Counted from the first letter of the stretch, positions 8,218 through 17,809 are shown. The stretch is 19,003 bases of DNA from Planctomycetaceae bacterium (GCA_029259875.1 JAJDEK010000025.1:1-19003); one strand, 5' to 3'. Translations and numbers: made by a program. Notes: generated by a model not told the origin, from the sequence alone.

Positions 8218-9059
8218 CTGCTGTCTCCCATAAACTCTAATTTTAATTTGGCATTCTACTGCGAATTGAGAGAGATTTCACACCCCACTCCCGCTTTTAC
8301 AACAAATCCAAATGCCAATATGTTCTATAGTTAGTTGTGAATTTCAGATTCAATTTAATAAAGCTTGAAACAAAGAGGTGTTCGAGAACAAGAACATTCG
8401 ACCACCAAATCATTTCAAACCGCTTCTGCGCAAATACAGAAACACAGCCTCTGATGCTAAAAACTACTCTGAACCGATGTCAAAGAAAATTGCACAAAAT
8501 AGGCAAAATATAACTACTAGATTCCACTTGTAACAATCATACACGTGACTCAAAAACAGGGAATCATTCAAGCACTTGAAAGCGAAAGAGGAAATGAATC
8601 TTGCCCCTCACTCCTGTTCTCAATTCGAAATTGTCACAGTACAGACGATTGACATAAGTAAAACTAACATTGAAACATTTTCTGGCGGCAGCATTTCTAG
8701 TTTTTTTTGACGCACACAACTCATTTTGTAGAATGATCTTAGAGAATTTAGAAACTAAATAGATGAACGAAAGTAGAAGAGAATTCTGAGACCATCAACT
8801 ATACATTCGAACCTTTTCAAATCGAAAATTGTTCTGTTTTTTCAAGATATACCGTTTTTAATGGTCTTCTTGGCAATAACGAGCCGATCAATTATGACAG
8901 CGGGGTATCTAGATAGCCCTCATTTATTGCTGTACCTACGAACAAGGCATGCTCAAATCACAAAACGTGCTTTGTTGAAGAGGTTAGTTTTTAATTAGCA
9001 TCTTTCAGTCAAATGAATTACGAGAGATTCAGATTAAACTGAAATGGAGAGATTAGGCT
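8218..9059. other. Divergent intergenic region, AT-rich, no gene seen
   Basis: The 842 bases separate the giant gene (leftward) from the beta-barrel gene (rightward) and should hold both promoters. I see no ORF with a convincing start, no tRNA and no repeat family. It has a T-run at about 8700-8708 and an imperfect stem, AACAAGGCA at 8941-8949 pairing with TGCTTTGTT at 8968-8976 with one G-T wobble. This stem lies about 85 bases before the barrel gene start and could be a leader structure. Confidence 0.5.
8324..8353 (-). promoter_or_regulatory. Weak sigma70-like promoter candidate for giant gene
   Basis: On the minus strand TTGAAT (8348-8353) is followed after 18 bases by TATAGA (8324-8329), each four of six to the consensus hexamers. 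It lies about 107 bases before the start of the giant gene. The match is weak in AT-rich DNA and planctomycete promoters are poorly defined, so this is only a candidate. Confidence 0.2.
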
Positions 9060-10259
9060 ATGAGAACGAACGGATTCGTTGGCTTGATAATTGCGGGAAT
9101 CTGCTGCCTTTCATCACAGGCACTTTATTCTCAATCAGATTTTCCGGTCGAACCATCAAATGATTCTGAAGGAGTCTTCAGAATTTCAAATGCCTCAGAT
9201 GAGTACGAGTCAAACATTGACGCGGTTTCATTTGCGCCTTCCTCACCACGAACTTCTGATCTGTCTCCCATTGCTATGCAAGACAACTACAATAATGGCG
9301 AATACTATGGACCGGTTGAAGAATATACCCAGGGTGACTGGATCGAAGACCCTTATTTAGATGACTCAAGTTACCAGCGTTTGGGAATTGTTGCCGGAGC
9401 TGCTGCGGTCTTTCTTAAACCTGGTTTTGATACAGATACTGCATTTTTTACAGAAGACCAATCGGGTGGGCCCACGGTTACCACCTCAAATGACTTTCCA
9501 TATAATTATCAAACTGCTCCTCGAATTAATTTGGGAGTCATTGATAATGAAGGACTCAGTGCACAGGTCCGTTGGTTTCAACTCGAAGATAATTCTGGTA
9601 ACGGGGCAACTTCTCCCAATAATTTTATCTTCTTTAATGGTCTTCCCACAAAAACAGTGACAGGAGGACTGCGAGCCGGTGGTCAAGCAGGCGACTTTAT
9701 CACTACAACAAGTAACCTGAAATTATACACGATTGATGTGGACATGAGCCAAGAATTAAATTTTGAGCGTTGGCAGACAACCTTCGGTGGTGGTTACCGT
9801 CACGCTTCAGTAAGCCAAAATTACCGTGCAATCGGAACAGCCAGTGGAGCCAATGTTTCTTCGGATGTAGGACACCGATTTGATGGAAACGGTCTTGTCA
9901 TCTTTGGAGAAGCACGACGTCCTTTGGGACTTTTTGACAGACGAACAAAAGGAACATCCAGTGTGTCCTTGATTTCCAGCGTCAAATATTCCGCCTTATG
10001 GGGGAAATCAAAATACTCCGCAGTTGACCGGACTCCAGGTCCTACTGTTGCTGTAGCACAGACTGACTCTAAAAAGTCATTAAGTATTGCCGAGATTCAA
10101 CTTGGTGTGCAAGCAGATTTTGTTCTACAAACTGGTGCACTCGTCTGGGTACGAGCTGCCTGGGATGGTATGTGGTGGAATGGAGCCGGCTCGGCTGCCA
10201 GCGAATCGGGTGACCTGAGTCTACTCGGGGGTTCTATTAGCCTTGGGATGGATTGGTAA
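9060..10259 (+). CDS. Secreted protein, probable outer-membrane beta-barrel
   Basis: 399 residues. The start has GGAGAG eight bases upstream (9046-9051). Residues 1-24 form a signal peptide (MRTN, hydrophobic GLIIAGICCLSS, cleavage near ALYS-QS). Residues 25-100 are acidic and Ser/Asn/Tyr-rich, probably a disordered linker. From about 107 to the end amphipathic strands alternate with turns: LGIVAGAAAVFLKPG, PRINLGVIDNEGLSAQVRW, the Y-x-I-D-V-D-M strand, TTFGGGYRHASV, FGEARRPLG, WVRAAWDGMWW. It ends SISLGMDW, an aromatic last residue typical of barrel terminal strands. It resembles planctomycete barrel families such as BBP7 or the Lpg1974-like porins, but I cannot choose between them. Likely role: outer-membrane pore or surface protein. 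Divergent from the giant gene; terminates at the palindrome at 10286-10325. Confidence 0.75.
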   Translation: MRTNGFVGLIIAGICCLSSQALYSQSDFPVEPSNDSEGVFRISNASDEYESNIDAVSFAPSSPRTSDLSPIAMQDNYNNGEYYGPVEEYTQGDWIEDPYLDDSSYQRLGIVAGAAAVFLKPGFDTDTAFFTEDQSGGPTVTTSNDFPYNYQTAPRINLGVIDNEGLSAQVRWFQLEDNSGNGATSPNNFIFFNGLPTKTVTGGLRAGGQAGDFITTTSNLKLYTIDVDMSQELNFERWQTTFGGGYRHASVSQNYRAIGTASGANVSSDVGHRFDGNGLVIFGEARRPLGLFDRRTKGTSSVSLISSVKYSALWGKSKYSAVDRTPGPTVAVAQTDSKKSLSIAEIQLGVQADFVLQTGALVWVRAAWDGMWWNGAGSAASESGDLSLLGGSISLGMDW

Positions 10260-10285
10260 AACACTCGCTCGGATACATGAAAACA

Positions 10286-10325
10286 AATAAAAGCCCTCTT
10301 AGAATGTTCTAAGAGGGCTTTTATT
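10286..10325. terminator. Bidirectional intrinsic terminator, perfect 19-bp stem
   Basis: The arms 10286-10304 and 10307-10325 are perfect reverse complements separated only by TG (loop four or more in practice). The GC core is GCCCTCTTAGA / TCTAAGAGGGC, and the outer A/T arms supply a U-run in either direction. It lies between the convergent stops at 10259 (plus) and 10346 (minus), so it can serve both genes. Confidence 0.9.
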
Positions 10326-10345
10326 ATGTAGTGAAAGATTTAGCT

Positions 10346-13300
10346 TTACTTTTTCGGAGGAGCTTTTAAGGTCTTAATATACTGCAGTAAATCGGCCATC
10401 TGTTGAGGCTTAATTTCTTTCTCAAGCCCGTTAGGCATCAAAGAAATTCCGTTGGAAAGCAACGTATCGATGTTATTTCGTAAAATGATATCCTCTTTGC
10501 CTTCTGCTCGACGAATTGTATAACTCGTTGCAGTTTCAGCAGCAATAATCCCTGTAAATAATTTGCCCTGTTCCGTAACAACTGTATAAGTATTGTAATT
10601 TGATTGGGCTTCCCGACTAGGATCTAGAATCGCTATCAACAAATCGTTGTTTGACTTATTCTTAGTTGTTGCCAGGTTCGGCCCTACATTATGCCCTTGG
10701 TCACCCACTTTATGACAAGCGGCACAGTTTTTAATATAGACTTTCTTCCCTGACTCAACATCCCCCTTTAACTCCAAAGCAGCTTCATAGGCAAGTACAA
10801 TCTTGGCACGATCACTGTTGACTTCATTGCCTAGTACTTTCCGTGCTTGTTTTCGAATCTTTTGATTGGGATGATTCATCAACAAGTCTTTTTTATCACG
10901 GGAAATTTCATTGAGTTTCACCTGCTTTTCCTTGATTGCGTTCAACAAACTGTCAATCCGCCCCGATGACCCCAGCAACGCATCGATCACTTCCGTTCGG
11001 ACAGCTGGACTGAATCCAGACCAGTTCTGCAATAGAGAAGCACTCACATCGTTGTGTCCCATCCGAGACAACGCTTCGACGGCAGCCAGTTGGATTTTAG
11101 GCGACGATCGAGGGTTCAAGACCTCAGCCAGAACTTCACCAGCCACACTGTAATCAATAAATCCCAGTAATCTGATAGCGGCTACTCGCTCAGCAACCGG
11201 TTTCTCTTCATCCTCTACCGTTTGAACCGCATCAGCGATCGTTTTACCAAAACGTTCTTTGATTTTAACATCGAGATTGCTGTCATTGAGTAAGGTAGCA
11301 AGAGAGGCCCCTCTTCGTGCGAGCCCCGTCCCCAAGGCACCAAGAATTTTTTGCTTCGTCTGTAAGGCAATAGAATCGTTTGAAATAAATGACAGCACTG
11401 CTAAAGCGTCATCAGTTTCTTTTTTAGCACCGGCAATCATTAATAATTCTGTAACCAAAGCGCTCTTATTTCCTGATAGTTTTTCGGGTGACTTCTTCAG
11501 AAAACTGATTACCAAAGGCCCTGCAATCTTTGAAGAGGAAGTCAGAATAGCCATCTTCATATCACTATCAAAATTCTTGGAATCTACCAATTTAGTTAAA
11601 CCAGTAATTGCTGTCTGATTACCAAATTCCCCCAAAGAAAAGGCTAATTGTAGTTGAACTCGATAGTCCGGATCGCTGGTGAGTTCCAACACAGCTTGTG
11701 CCAGCTCAGAGTCTTGCTTTACATATTTCTCGGAGAGACGGATTGCCTGCTCCCTAATTCCGGGTACAGAGTCCCTTAAAGCCAGCTTTAGTATTTCTGG
11801 AGTCAACGCATTCAAACCATCCAAAGTCCATAAGGAGTGCAAGCGTCCCAGTGGTTGTTGAGAGGATTGAAACAGGTTCTGTAAATGTGAAATTGCTGCT
11901 TTATCCTGACGTTCCCAGATTAAACGCTGGGCTGTTTCCCGGTTCCAGCTATTAGGCGAATCCAATTGCTTAACCAGTTGATCGATGGGCATTTTTCCTA
12001 ATTTTTGAACCTTGAATTTGGTTCCTTCTGGATGAGTCAGACGATAAACCCTTCCTCGATCAAATCCACTTTCCAGATCAAGATGACGTTTAATATCTTC
12101 TGGAATAGAAAATGGATGCTCGATTGTCTCACGGTACATATCAAGTACCCAAAGCGTCCCATCTGGTGCGTTTACAAAGTTAACTGGACGAAACCAGTTA
12201 TCTGTAGATGTCACGAATTCGACCTGCTCATCAGCACGCGTCGCTATATATGTAGCCCCTTTAGAATCCATTGTTTTACGATGAATTAGGTTTCCGCCCA
12301 CATCACCGATAAAGGCATTTCCCTGAAATTCTTTCGGATAGGCACTACCACGATAGATGGTGACTCCTGTTGCAGAAGTAAAGAAACCAGTTGCCACCAA
12401 TTCCGTCGGCGAGAGACGCTTACGAAAATTTGGGTCAGCGGCCCGGCGAGCAGTTCGAACTTCTCGGTATGGTTCCGGAGGACTACGACGAAAAACAGGT
12501 GCAGCGGCTCCTCTACGGGCAGCAGTCCGCAAAGTACTTGGAACTGCCAAATAAGCATTTCGCTTTAAGTAATGACTGGGAAATACAACGTGTTGAATGT
12601 GATTACTATTGCTACATACAAAACGATTTCCCCAATCATCCATTGAATGACCAAACTGAGACCCACCAGAAACGGCTTCCAACTCACGAGTCTTAGGATT
12701 CAATTTTAGATCACGACGCCCAGAAGCAATCACTTCTTTACCGTCTTTTAAAATCGAACCCCCATTCGTACCACCGGCAAAATAGATATGGTTATCCAGC
12801 CCCCACTTCAAGTTGTTGGCTAGACCTTGTACATTTTTGGTTGGTAGTCCCGTAAAAACAGTCTCTCTGATATCCGCTTTGTGATCACCGTCGGTGTCTT
12901 TAAAGTAATGGATATTGGGAGGTGCGATAACATAGACTCCTCCATCAAAACAACAAACTGAAGTCGGCCAGGTAATCGTATCTGCAAAGACAAAGCTTTC
13001 ATTCATCTTCCCATCACCATTGGTATCCTTCAATAATCGAATGACACCTGCATTCTTTCTCACGGGGCCAGGAATATAATCGGGACGCTGCTCCGGGAGA
13101 TAGGGATATCCACGCATTTCAGCAACATACATTTGCCCGTTTTCATCAAAACAAGCATCAACAGGGTCCATCACATTCGGTTCAGCAGCCACTAGTTCTA
13201 ACTGAAAGCCGCGTTCCAGTTTAAATCCCTTTAAAGATTCTTTCGGAGGTGTGGCGGGAATTCGCTTCAAACGCTTGGCTAAATCACCTTCGTTTGCCAA

Positions 13301-13408
13301 TGGTTTTTGGGCAATTGCAGATGAAAAATAACTACTGGCAAGCAAAACTATGCTTGAGCAACAAATCACAGCCAGACAAAGAACTTTGCTCTTAAGGACC
13401 GAACTCAT
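10346..13408 (-). CDS. PVC-type membrane-bound dehydrogenase: beta-propeller, HEAT repeats, C-terminal cytochrome c
   Basis: 1020 residues. Residues 1-34 are an export signal with hydrophobic core [20 protein letters not shown]. Residues about 62-460 form a sugar-dehydrogenase-like propeller ([45 protein letters not shown]) with two DxxGD acidic loops, [10 protein letters not shown] (128-137) and [10 protein letters not shown] (171-180). About 470-860 are HEAT-like helical repeats. The haem domain has CAACH at 895-899, GPNL just after it, and a candidate axial Met in LMPNGLE (about 991). This is the layout of the Pirellula/Verrucomicrobium-type dehydrogenase and haem-binding families. It probably oxidises a sugar or related compound in the periplasm and passes electrons to its haem; the substrate is unknown. 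An Arg-rich loop at 293-331 appears normal for the family. No strong Shine-Dalgarno is visible. Confidence 0.9.
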   Translation of the reverse strand: MSSVLKSKVLCLAVICCSSIVLLASSYFSSAIAQKPLANEGDLAKRLKRIPATPPKESLKGFKLERGFQLELVAAEPNVMDPVDACFDENGQMYVAEMRGYPYLPEQRPDYIPGPVRKNAGVIRLLKDTNGDGKMNESFVFADTITWPTSVCCFDGGVYVIAPPNIHYFKDTDGDHKADIRETVFTGLPTKNVQGLANNLKWGLDNHIYFAGGTNGGSILKDGKEVIASGRRDLKLNPKTRELEAVSGGSQFGHSMDDWGNRFVCSNSNHIQHVVFPSHYLKRNAYLAVPSTLRTAARRGAAAPVFRRSPPEPYREVRTARRAADPNFRKRLSPTELVATGFFTSATGVTIYRGSAYPKEFQGNAFIGDVGGNLIHRKTMDSKGATYIATRADEQVEFVTSTDNWFRPVNFVNAPDGTLWVLDMYRETIEHPFSIPEDIKRHLDLESGFDRGRVYRLTHPEGTKFKVQKLGKMPIDQLVKQLDSPNSWNRETAQRLIWERQDKAAISHLQNLFQSSQQPLGRLHSLWTLDGLNALTPEILKLALRDSVPGIREQAIRLSEKYVKQDSELAQAVLELTSDPDYRVQLQLAFSLGEFGNQTAITGLTKLVDSKNFDSDMKMAILTSSSKIAGPLVISFLKKSPEKLSGNKSALVTELLMIAGAKKETDDALAVLSFISNDSIALQTKQKILGALGTGLARRGASLATLLNDSNLDVKIKERFGKTIADAVQTVEDEEKPVAERVAAIRLLGFIDYSVAGEVLAEVLNPRSSPKIQLAAVEALSRMGHNDVSASLLQNWSGFSPAVRTEVIDALLGSSGRIDSLLNAIKEKQVKLNEISRDKKDLLMNHPNQKIRKQARKVLGNEVNSDRAKIVLAYEAALELKGDVESGKKVYIKNCAACHKVGDQGHNVGPNLATTKNKSNNDLLIAILDPSREAQSNYNTYTVVTEQGKLFTGIIAAETATSYTIRRAEGKEDIILRNNIDTLLSNGISLMPNGLEKEIKPQQMADLLQYIKTLKAPPKK

Positions 13409-13710
13409 ATTTTCTGACTTTCTTTTCTATGTCAAGTAGCACAATTCAGATTAGGAAGGAACCAAAGGAGGGAGCAGCCCATGCACTTTTCGATCTTGAA
13501 TGAGCTGAATTGATTGATTACGCAGTCTCAGATTTATGAAACATCTTATACAAATTATAAAGAATGTTTACGAATAGACTCCAGCATACCCTGAACGCAG
13601 TCAAAATCAAGGGTATTTCCCTCTAATCAGAAAACCTTATCTCTGATGACAAAGTTAACTACGTCGTTCTATTCGCTTTCAAGAGAATTAAAAACGGTTC
13701 AACAGGGACA
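13409..13710. other. Intergenic region between guaA and the dehydrogenase gene
   Basis: About 300 AT-rich bases downstream of guaA and upstream of the dehydrogenase, both on the minus strand. It presumably holds the guaA transcript end and the dehydrogenase promoter. I see only weak inverted repeats (ATACCCT 13586-13592 with AGGGTAT 13610-13616; ATCAGA with TCTGAT near 13626-13647), neither with a convincing U-tract, and no gene. Confidence 0.4.
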
Positions 13711-15309
13711 TTATTCCCATTCAATCGTGCTTGGTGGTTTTGAGCTAATATCATAAACCACTCGATTAATACCCCGCACATTGTTTGTAATGCGTGTCGA
13801 CATTCTCTCCAGAACATCGTGGGGAAGAGGGGACCAGTTAGCAGTCATGAAGTCGTCTGTTTCGACAGCACGAATCGCTGCAACATCTTCATAAGTTCGC
13901 CCATCCCCCATCACACCGACAGAACGAATTGGAAGTAAGACGGCAAAAGCCTGTTTGGTCTTTCGGTACAGGTTTGCTTTATGCAGTTCTTCAATCACAA
14001 TCAGATCTGCTTCTCGGAGAACATTCAAACGCTCTTCTGTCACTTCTCCCAGGCATCGCACTGCCAAACCTGGCCCGGGAAAGGGATGTCTGTAAATCAG
14101 ATCGTCTGGTAATCCAAGTGCATGCCCCATTTCACGGACTTCATCTTTAAACAACTCTCGCAATGGTTCAATGAGTTCAAATCCCAGTTTTTCAGGTAAG
14201 CCTCCCACATTATGATGAGATTTAATCGTGGCCGCAGGACCATCGGGATTAGCACCAGATTCAATGACATCCGGATAAAGCGTTCCTTGTGCGAGAAAGT
14301 GGGCATTTTCAATGGATTCGGCTTCCTTTTGAAAGACTTCAATGAACAGCCTACCAATAATTTTCCGCTTTTCCTGTGGATCAGAAACTCCTGCCAATTC
14401 TGATAAAAACATCTGCTGTGCATCAACCACGTGCAAATCGGTTTTAAAATGCTCTCCAAATCGAAGGGAAACTTCTTTGGCCTCCCCTTTTCTCAATAAC
14501 CCATTATCAACAAAGATGCACGACAATTGTGAACCGATAGCACGATATAACAAGGCGGCCACTACAGAAGAATCAACGCCTCCCGATAATCCACAAATGA
14601 CACGCTGGTCACCAACCCGTTCACGAATTGATTCCACTTCCTGCTCAATTAGATTGGAGATTTTCCAGGTTCCTTCACACCCACACACTTTTTTCACAAA
14701 GTTCGCGAGTAGTGCACCACCAAACTCGGTATGCGTTACTTCTGGATGGAACTGGAGTCCAAACAGGGGTTTACTATGATGTTTCACAGCCGCAAACGGG
14801 CAAGTTTCGGTAGATGCCAGAGAGGTAAAGTGTTCGTTTAGGTTTTCAACTTGATCACCATGGCTCATCCATGCAATAAAATTTGAGGGAACATCTGAGA
14901 ATAAATTAGAATGGTCACTGGCAGTACAAGGAGTTCGACCAAATTCGCGTGATTCCCCCCCTTTGACCTCACACCCCTGTGAGACACATACCAGTTGCAT
15001 TCCATAACAGATGCCGAGAATAGGAATACCCAGGTTAAAAATCTCGGGATCAGCTTGTGGGGCATTTTCGCCATACACGCTGGCAGGGCCACCAGAAAGA
15101 ATAATGCCTTTAGGGTTGAGTTCCTTGATTCTCTCTGCTGAGAGATTAGGACGAGCCAATTGGCTGAAAACATTCTGCTCACGTACACGTCTGGTAATGA
15201 GTTGGGCAGTTTGAGACCCAAAATCCAGGACGAGAATGAGTTCTTCTTGTTTCGTATTAATTAAACTCTGAGAAAGAGCATCCTGCTCAGAGACATGGCG
15301 ATTGGTCAT
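13711..15309 (-). CDS. guaA: GMP synthase (glutamine-hydrolysing)
   Basis: 532 residues. Converts XMP, ATP and glutamine to GMP, AMP, PPi and glutamate, the last step of de novo GMP synthesis; cytoplasmic homodimer in known cases. The class I glutamine amidotransferase domain (about 25-210) shows GICYGMQ with nucleophile Cys101 and the FHPEVTHTE block with His188 and Glu190. The ATP-pyrophosphatase domain has the P-loop SGGVDSS at 242-248. The C-terminal dimerisation domain carries [15 protein letters not shown] and [14 protein letters not shown] and ends PPSTIEWE, as in typical GuaA. It is slightly longer than the E. coli enzyme (525) because about 24 polar residues precede the usual LVLDFGSQ start; no in-frame ATG lies nearer. 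All key residues are intact. It appears to be a single gene, with a long gap on each side. Confidence 0.98.
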   Translation of the reverse strand: MTNRHVSEQDALSQSLINTKQEELILVLDFGSQTAQLITRRVREQNVFSQLARPNLSAERIKELNPKGIILSGGPASVYGENAPQADPEIFNLGIPILGICYGMQLVCVSQGCEVKGGESREFGRTPCTASDHSNLFSDVPSNFIAWMSHGDQVENLNEHFTSLASTETCPFAAVKHHSKPLFGLQFHPEVTHTEFGGALLANFVKKVCGCEGTWKISNLIEQEVESIRERVGDQRVICGLSGGVDSSVVAALLYRAIGSQLSCIFVDNGLLRKGEAKEVSLRFGEHFKTDLHVVDAQQMFLSELAGVSDPQEKRKIIGRLFIEVFQKEAESIENAHFLAQGTLYPDVIESGANPDGPAATIKSHHNVGGLPEKLGFELIEPLRELFKDEVREMGHALGLPDDLIYRHPFPGPGLAVRCLGEVTEERLNVLREADLIVIEELHKANLYRKTKQAFAVLLPIRSVGVMGDGRTYEDVAAIRAVETDDFMTANWSPLPHDVLERMSTRITNNVRGINRVVYDISSKPPSTIEWE

Positions 15310-15824
15310 TACGTTCTCGAAATATTAATGCAATTTGAAGGGTCATCTGAGATACAAGCACCAAGTCCTCAAATGAATTATGTGCTGTTGAGTTTAGCCC
15401 GGCTGAAGAAAACGATTCTGAGCGAAAAGCAAATCGCTATCTTAGCGATTCCATTTTCGAAATCCAATTCAGCACGATAAATTCAACAAGGAATGCAAGA
15501 ATCTATACGGGTTAGTCAAAATACAAAACATGCGGCAGATATATGTTTGATACTACTAAAAATCGGCGCACCTGTTTTGACATTCAGCCACAAAAAAGAG
15601 CTGAAAACAGCTATAACTCAACACCTTACAGCAAATTAAACATATCAAGATAATTTGAATCATTTCTATCGATCTATCCGATAATTCCAATAAGTACGAT
15701 AAATGCGGGCAAGCTGTACTGAGCAGAGATGGATTTTTGCCCCACTACCACGAACACACTCCAAACGTCAGGGTCTAAAAACCTAATTCCCTCTCTTTTC
15801 ACACATTACCAGGGACAGAAAACC
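15310..15824. other. Divergent intergenic region between guaA and secreted-protein gene
   Basis: About 515 AT-rich bases. The one clear structure is the inverted repeat AATCGCTA-TCT-TAGCGATT at 15432-15450, about 125 bases upstream of guaA. A weak promoter-like pair for the rightward gene is TTGAAT 15655-15660 and GATAAT 15680-15685, but the 19-base spacing is long. The frame open from 15729 adds 32 residues to the following gene, but its start lacks a Shine-Dalgarno. I see no separate gene. Confidence 0.45.
15432..15450. promoter_or_regulatory. Inverted repeat upstream of guaA
   Basis: Perfect 8-bp arms AATCGCTA and TAGCGATT around a TCT centre. It could be a transcription-factor operator or a short RNA hairpin in the guaA 5' region. 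It does not match the enterobacterial PurR box. No T-tract follows, so a terminator is unlikely. Confidence 0.35.
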
Positions 15825-16790
15825 ATGTTTCTCGAATGGAATCATTTTTTCTCCAGACATTGTCTGGCTTTAGTAGCAAGTACTTCATTTCTCATCACAG
15901 GAGTTGATTTACATGCACAGGTCATTCCTGGTACGGGAACTCGGGTTGAGGGATGCTGGGATGACTTTGAAGACGAGTCCTGGGAGTTCATTACAAATCT
16001 TCCCAAAAGTAGTACCAACGTCGATAAGCAAACCCGTTATCCATTAGGTCAATCCACAAATAGTATTTGGACTGAGAGTGCGAAACGTGGACAACCAGAT
16101 ATGATACAACGGATTCCCACGCCCCGAGGCGGTCTTCCTGGCAGTAAAAGTGCTTTGTTGATGAAAACACTCCATACAGGAGTTCCAGGACAAGGTAGCC
16201 GCGGTACCAACCAGGATGATCTGATCATGCAGGGATCGATGATCTCAGTAAGCTATTCTCCCAGTGTTGTGACGCGCGTTTATATCCCGTCTTTTGAGGA
16301 ATGGGAAGATAAAACCGGCACATCATTTGGATTTCGTGCAGCAGTGAAAGCTCCCATGAAATCAAAAAGTTCCCGTTCTCGAAGAAGGTTTTTTTCACGT
16401 AGTAGTCCCAGTACAAAAATTGAAACCATTTATCTGGGAATGTTCATCCAATTTAACAGCAAAACAGATAGTCCCAACAGTGAAGATTCGGCCATGTTTG
16501 TCGTGCGGGCTGACACGATGGGCCAGGATTTTATCGGACCTGAAATCAAACAAACAGGGTGGTGGACTCTTGGTATGTCATTCACTCCCGATGGGCGTAC
16601 ACACTACTATGCCAGTCCTGGAGTTGACCCTTTGACACATGCTGACCGATTTGCTTCACACCTCCCTTATGGTACTCGGATTCAGTCATTTCACACCGCC
16701 TTCTTTAATGTCTGCAATCAGGACAATGGGCGTACATGGTCAACGGAATGGATCATCGACGACCCGGGAATGTATTACATTGGCCGATAG
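15825..16790 (+). CDS. Secreted conserved planctomycete protein of unknown function
   Basis: 321 residues from ATG at 15825. I prefer this start because AGGGACAG lies just upstream and it places a signal peptide at the N-terminus (CLALVASTSFLITGVDLHAQ, cleavage near residue 31); starting at 15729 would add 32 residues without a Shine-Dalgarno. The mature part opens VEGCWDDFEDESWEFITNLP, then alternating beta strands (MISVSYSPSVVTRVYIPSF, YLGMFIQF, AMFVVRAD, WWTLGMSFTPDGRTHYYASPG, TAFFNVCNQDNGRTWSTEW), suggesting a jelly-roll or lectin-like beta sandwich. Residues 180-192 form a basic Ser/Arg patch (KSSRSRRRFFSRS). I recall similar proteins in planctomycetes but no function. Two Trp-rich conserved-looking segments (around 45-53 and 246-258) are candidates for ligand contact. 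The gene ends just before a terminator. Confidence 0.8.
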   Translation: MFLEWNHFFSRHCLALVASTSFLITGVDLHAQVIPGTGTRVEGCWDDFEDESWEFITNLPKSSTNVDKQTRYPLGQSTNSIWTESAKRGQPDMIQRIPTPRGGLPGSKSALLMKTLHTGVPGQGSRGTNQDDLIMQGSMISVSYSPSVVTRVYIPSFEEWEDKTGTSFGFRAAVKAPMKSKSSRSRRRFFSRSSPSTKIETIYLGMFIQFNSKTDSPNSEDSAMFVVRADTMGQDFIGPEIKQTGWWTLGMSFTPDGRTHYYASPGVDPLTHADRFASHLPYGTRIQSFHTAFFNVCNQDNGRTWSTEWIIDDPGMYYIGR

Positions 16791-16821
16791 TCGGGCATCT
16801 GACTAAAAAGCAGAAATCATT

Positions 16822-16850
16822 AACGGCATACTCTCCGAGGGTATGCCGTT
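16822..16850 (+). terminator. Intrinsic terminator after secreted-protein gene
   Basis: Arms AACGGCATAC (16822-16831) and GTATGCCGTT (16841-16850) pair perfectly; the nine-base centre can add a T-G wobble, C-G and T-A pair to leave a CCG loop. It is followed by TCTTATTTT. It lies 31 bases after the stop at 16790 and contains the ATG at 16843, which argues against translation of the aldolase from that codon. Confidence 0.8.
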
Positions 16851-16935
16851 TCTTATTTTCCGCTTATTATGCGATTTGCTTTTCAGCGAAATCACTATTC
16901 CGTACATAAAACCTGTTCTTTTTCAGGACCCTGCG

Positions 16936-17706
16936 ATGTTCGAAAATAAAATCAAAACACTGCTTTCTCAAGGAGATGTCGCCTTGGGAGTTGCTATGCC
17001 TGATGCTTCAGAAATACTAGCGAAACTCTCTGTTGATACGGGTATCGATTTTTTGTGGGTCGATCTGGAACATCGCCCTTATGGAGTAAATGAAGTCAAA
17101 CACATCCCTGAGATCGCGCGCAGAAAGGGCTGTATGCCCATGATTCGGGTTCCCGGTTTGGACCCTATTTACTTCAAAAAGGCATTGGATATCGGAGCCA
17201 ACACAATCATGGTGCCTCAGATCAACAATGCTGAGGAAGCCCGACTAGCAGTCCAATATGCAAAATATCCCCCCGAAGGAACACGTGGCGTTTCGCCCGA
17301 TTGGACTATGTTCATGGATTTTTCCTTCGATGATTATCTGCCTCACGCGAATCAGGAAACTGCAATCGTTGCTCAAATCGAATCACCTGAAGGAATTGAA
17401 AATATTGAGGAAATCGCAGCGGTAGAAGGCATTGATGTCCTCTTTGCTGGACCAATGGACCTTTCTGCTTCCCTGGGAATCATCGGTCAAATACAACATC
17501 CGAAACTCCTGGAATTATTGGCTGATTTCCCCAAACGAGTAGCCTCTGCCAATAAACCCGCCGGAATTACCTTTGGTGATCTGGACCGGTGCCGACAAGC
17601 GATAGATGAAGGTTATCGATTCGTAAATATTGGCTCCATTGCAACTTTAGGAGCAAATGGAATTCGCGCGGCTCTGCCTGAATTGCGCGAGCGGGCCAGA
17701 AACTGA
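16936..17706 (+). CDS. HpcH/HpaI family class II aldolase
   Basis: 256 residues from ATG at 16936, the family's usual length. This start has AGGA at 16925-16928, seven bases upstream. The frame extends back to an ATG at 16843, but that codon sits in a terminator arm and the extra 31 residues match nothing. Motifs: WVDLEHRPY with Asp43 and His46, MIRVPG with Arg71, IESPEG with metal ligand Glu149, and GPMDLSASLG with metal ligand Asp175. These correspond closely to the catalytic His/Arg/Asp and the Glu/Asp divalent-metal ligands of characterised HpaI. Such enzymes reversibly cleave 4-hydroxy-2-oxo acids (for example 2-keto-3-deoxy sugar acids or 4-hydroxy-2-oxoheptanedioate) to pyruvate plus an aldehyde, in the cytoplasm. 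The exact substrate cannot be read here. The next gene starts 103 bases downstream on the same strand. Confidence 0.93.
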   Translation: MFENKIKTLLSQGDVALGVAMPDASEILAKLSVDTGIDFLWVDLEHRPYGVNEVKHIPEIARRKGCMPMIRVPGLDPIYFKKALDIGANTIMVPQINNAEEARLAVQYAKYPPEGTRGVSPDWTMFMDFSFDDYLPHANQETAIVAQIESPEGIENIEEIAAVEGIDVLFAGPMDLSASLGIIGQIQHPKLLELLADFPKRVASANKPAGITFGDLDRCRQAIDEGYRFVNIGSIATLGANGIRAALPELRERARN

Positions 17707-17757
17707 GGATTCACAAAATCTTCTCAAGCCCCTCTGGAACGCATAAACATAATTTGA

Positions 17758-17763
17758 TACAAT
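17758..17763 (+). promoter_or_regulatory. Possible -10 element before DUF1501 gene
   Basis: TACAAT matches five of six bases of TATAAT, 47 bases before the start at 17810. The -35 partner at 17-base spacing (TGGAAC, 17735-17740) matches only three of six. If real, the DUF1501 gene has its own transcript rather than relying on read-through from the aldolase gene. Confidence 0.22.
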
Positions 17764-17809
17764 TAGCTTGTTAGTAAAGTTTCAAACTGCGGCAGGAGAG
17801 AGATCAGAT

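Noticed and set aside
8208..8231. Seven-codon minus-strand upstream ORF (ATG at 8229-8231) whose stop overlaps the giant gene start
   Set aside because: The arrangement could suggest translational coupling, but it has only a weak Shine-Dalgarno and such short frames arise often by chance.
8649..8654. TTGACA in the 8218-9059 region as a -35 box
   Set aside because: No acceptable -10 hexamer lies 16-18 bases downstream, and it is about 400 bases from the nearest rightward start.
12391..12696. 101-residue plus-strand open frame inside the dehydrogenase gene
   Set aside because: Antisense to the propeller's Arg-rich loop; the minus-strand protein is a clear family member across this stretch.
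13415..13440. TTGACA (minus strand) just before the dehydrogenase start as its promoter
   Set aside because: The matching -10 position would overlap the start codon and matches the consensus at only three of six bases.
13586..13616. ATACCCT/AGGGTAT inverted repeat downstream of guaA as a terminator
   Set aside because: Only seven pairs with a 17-base loop and no U-tract in the guaA direction.
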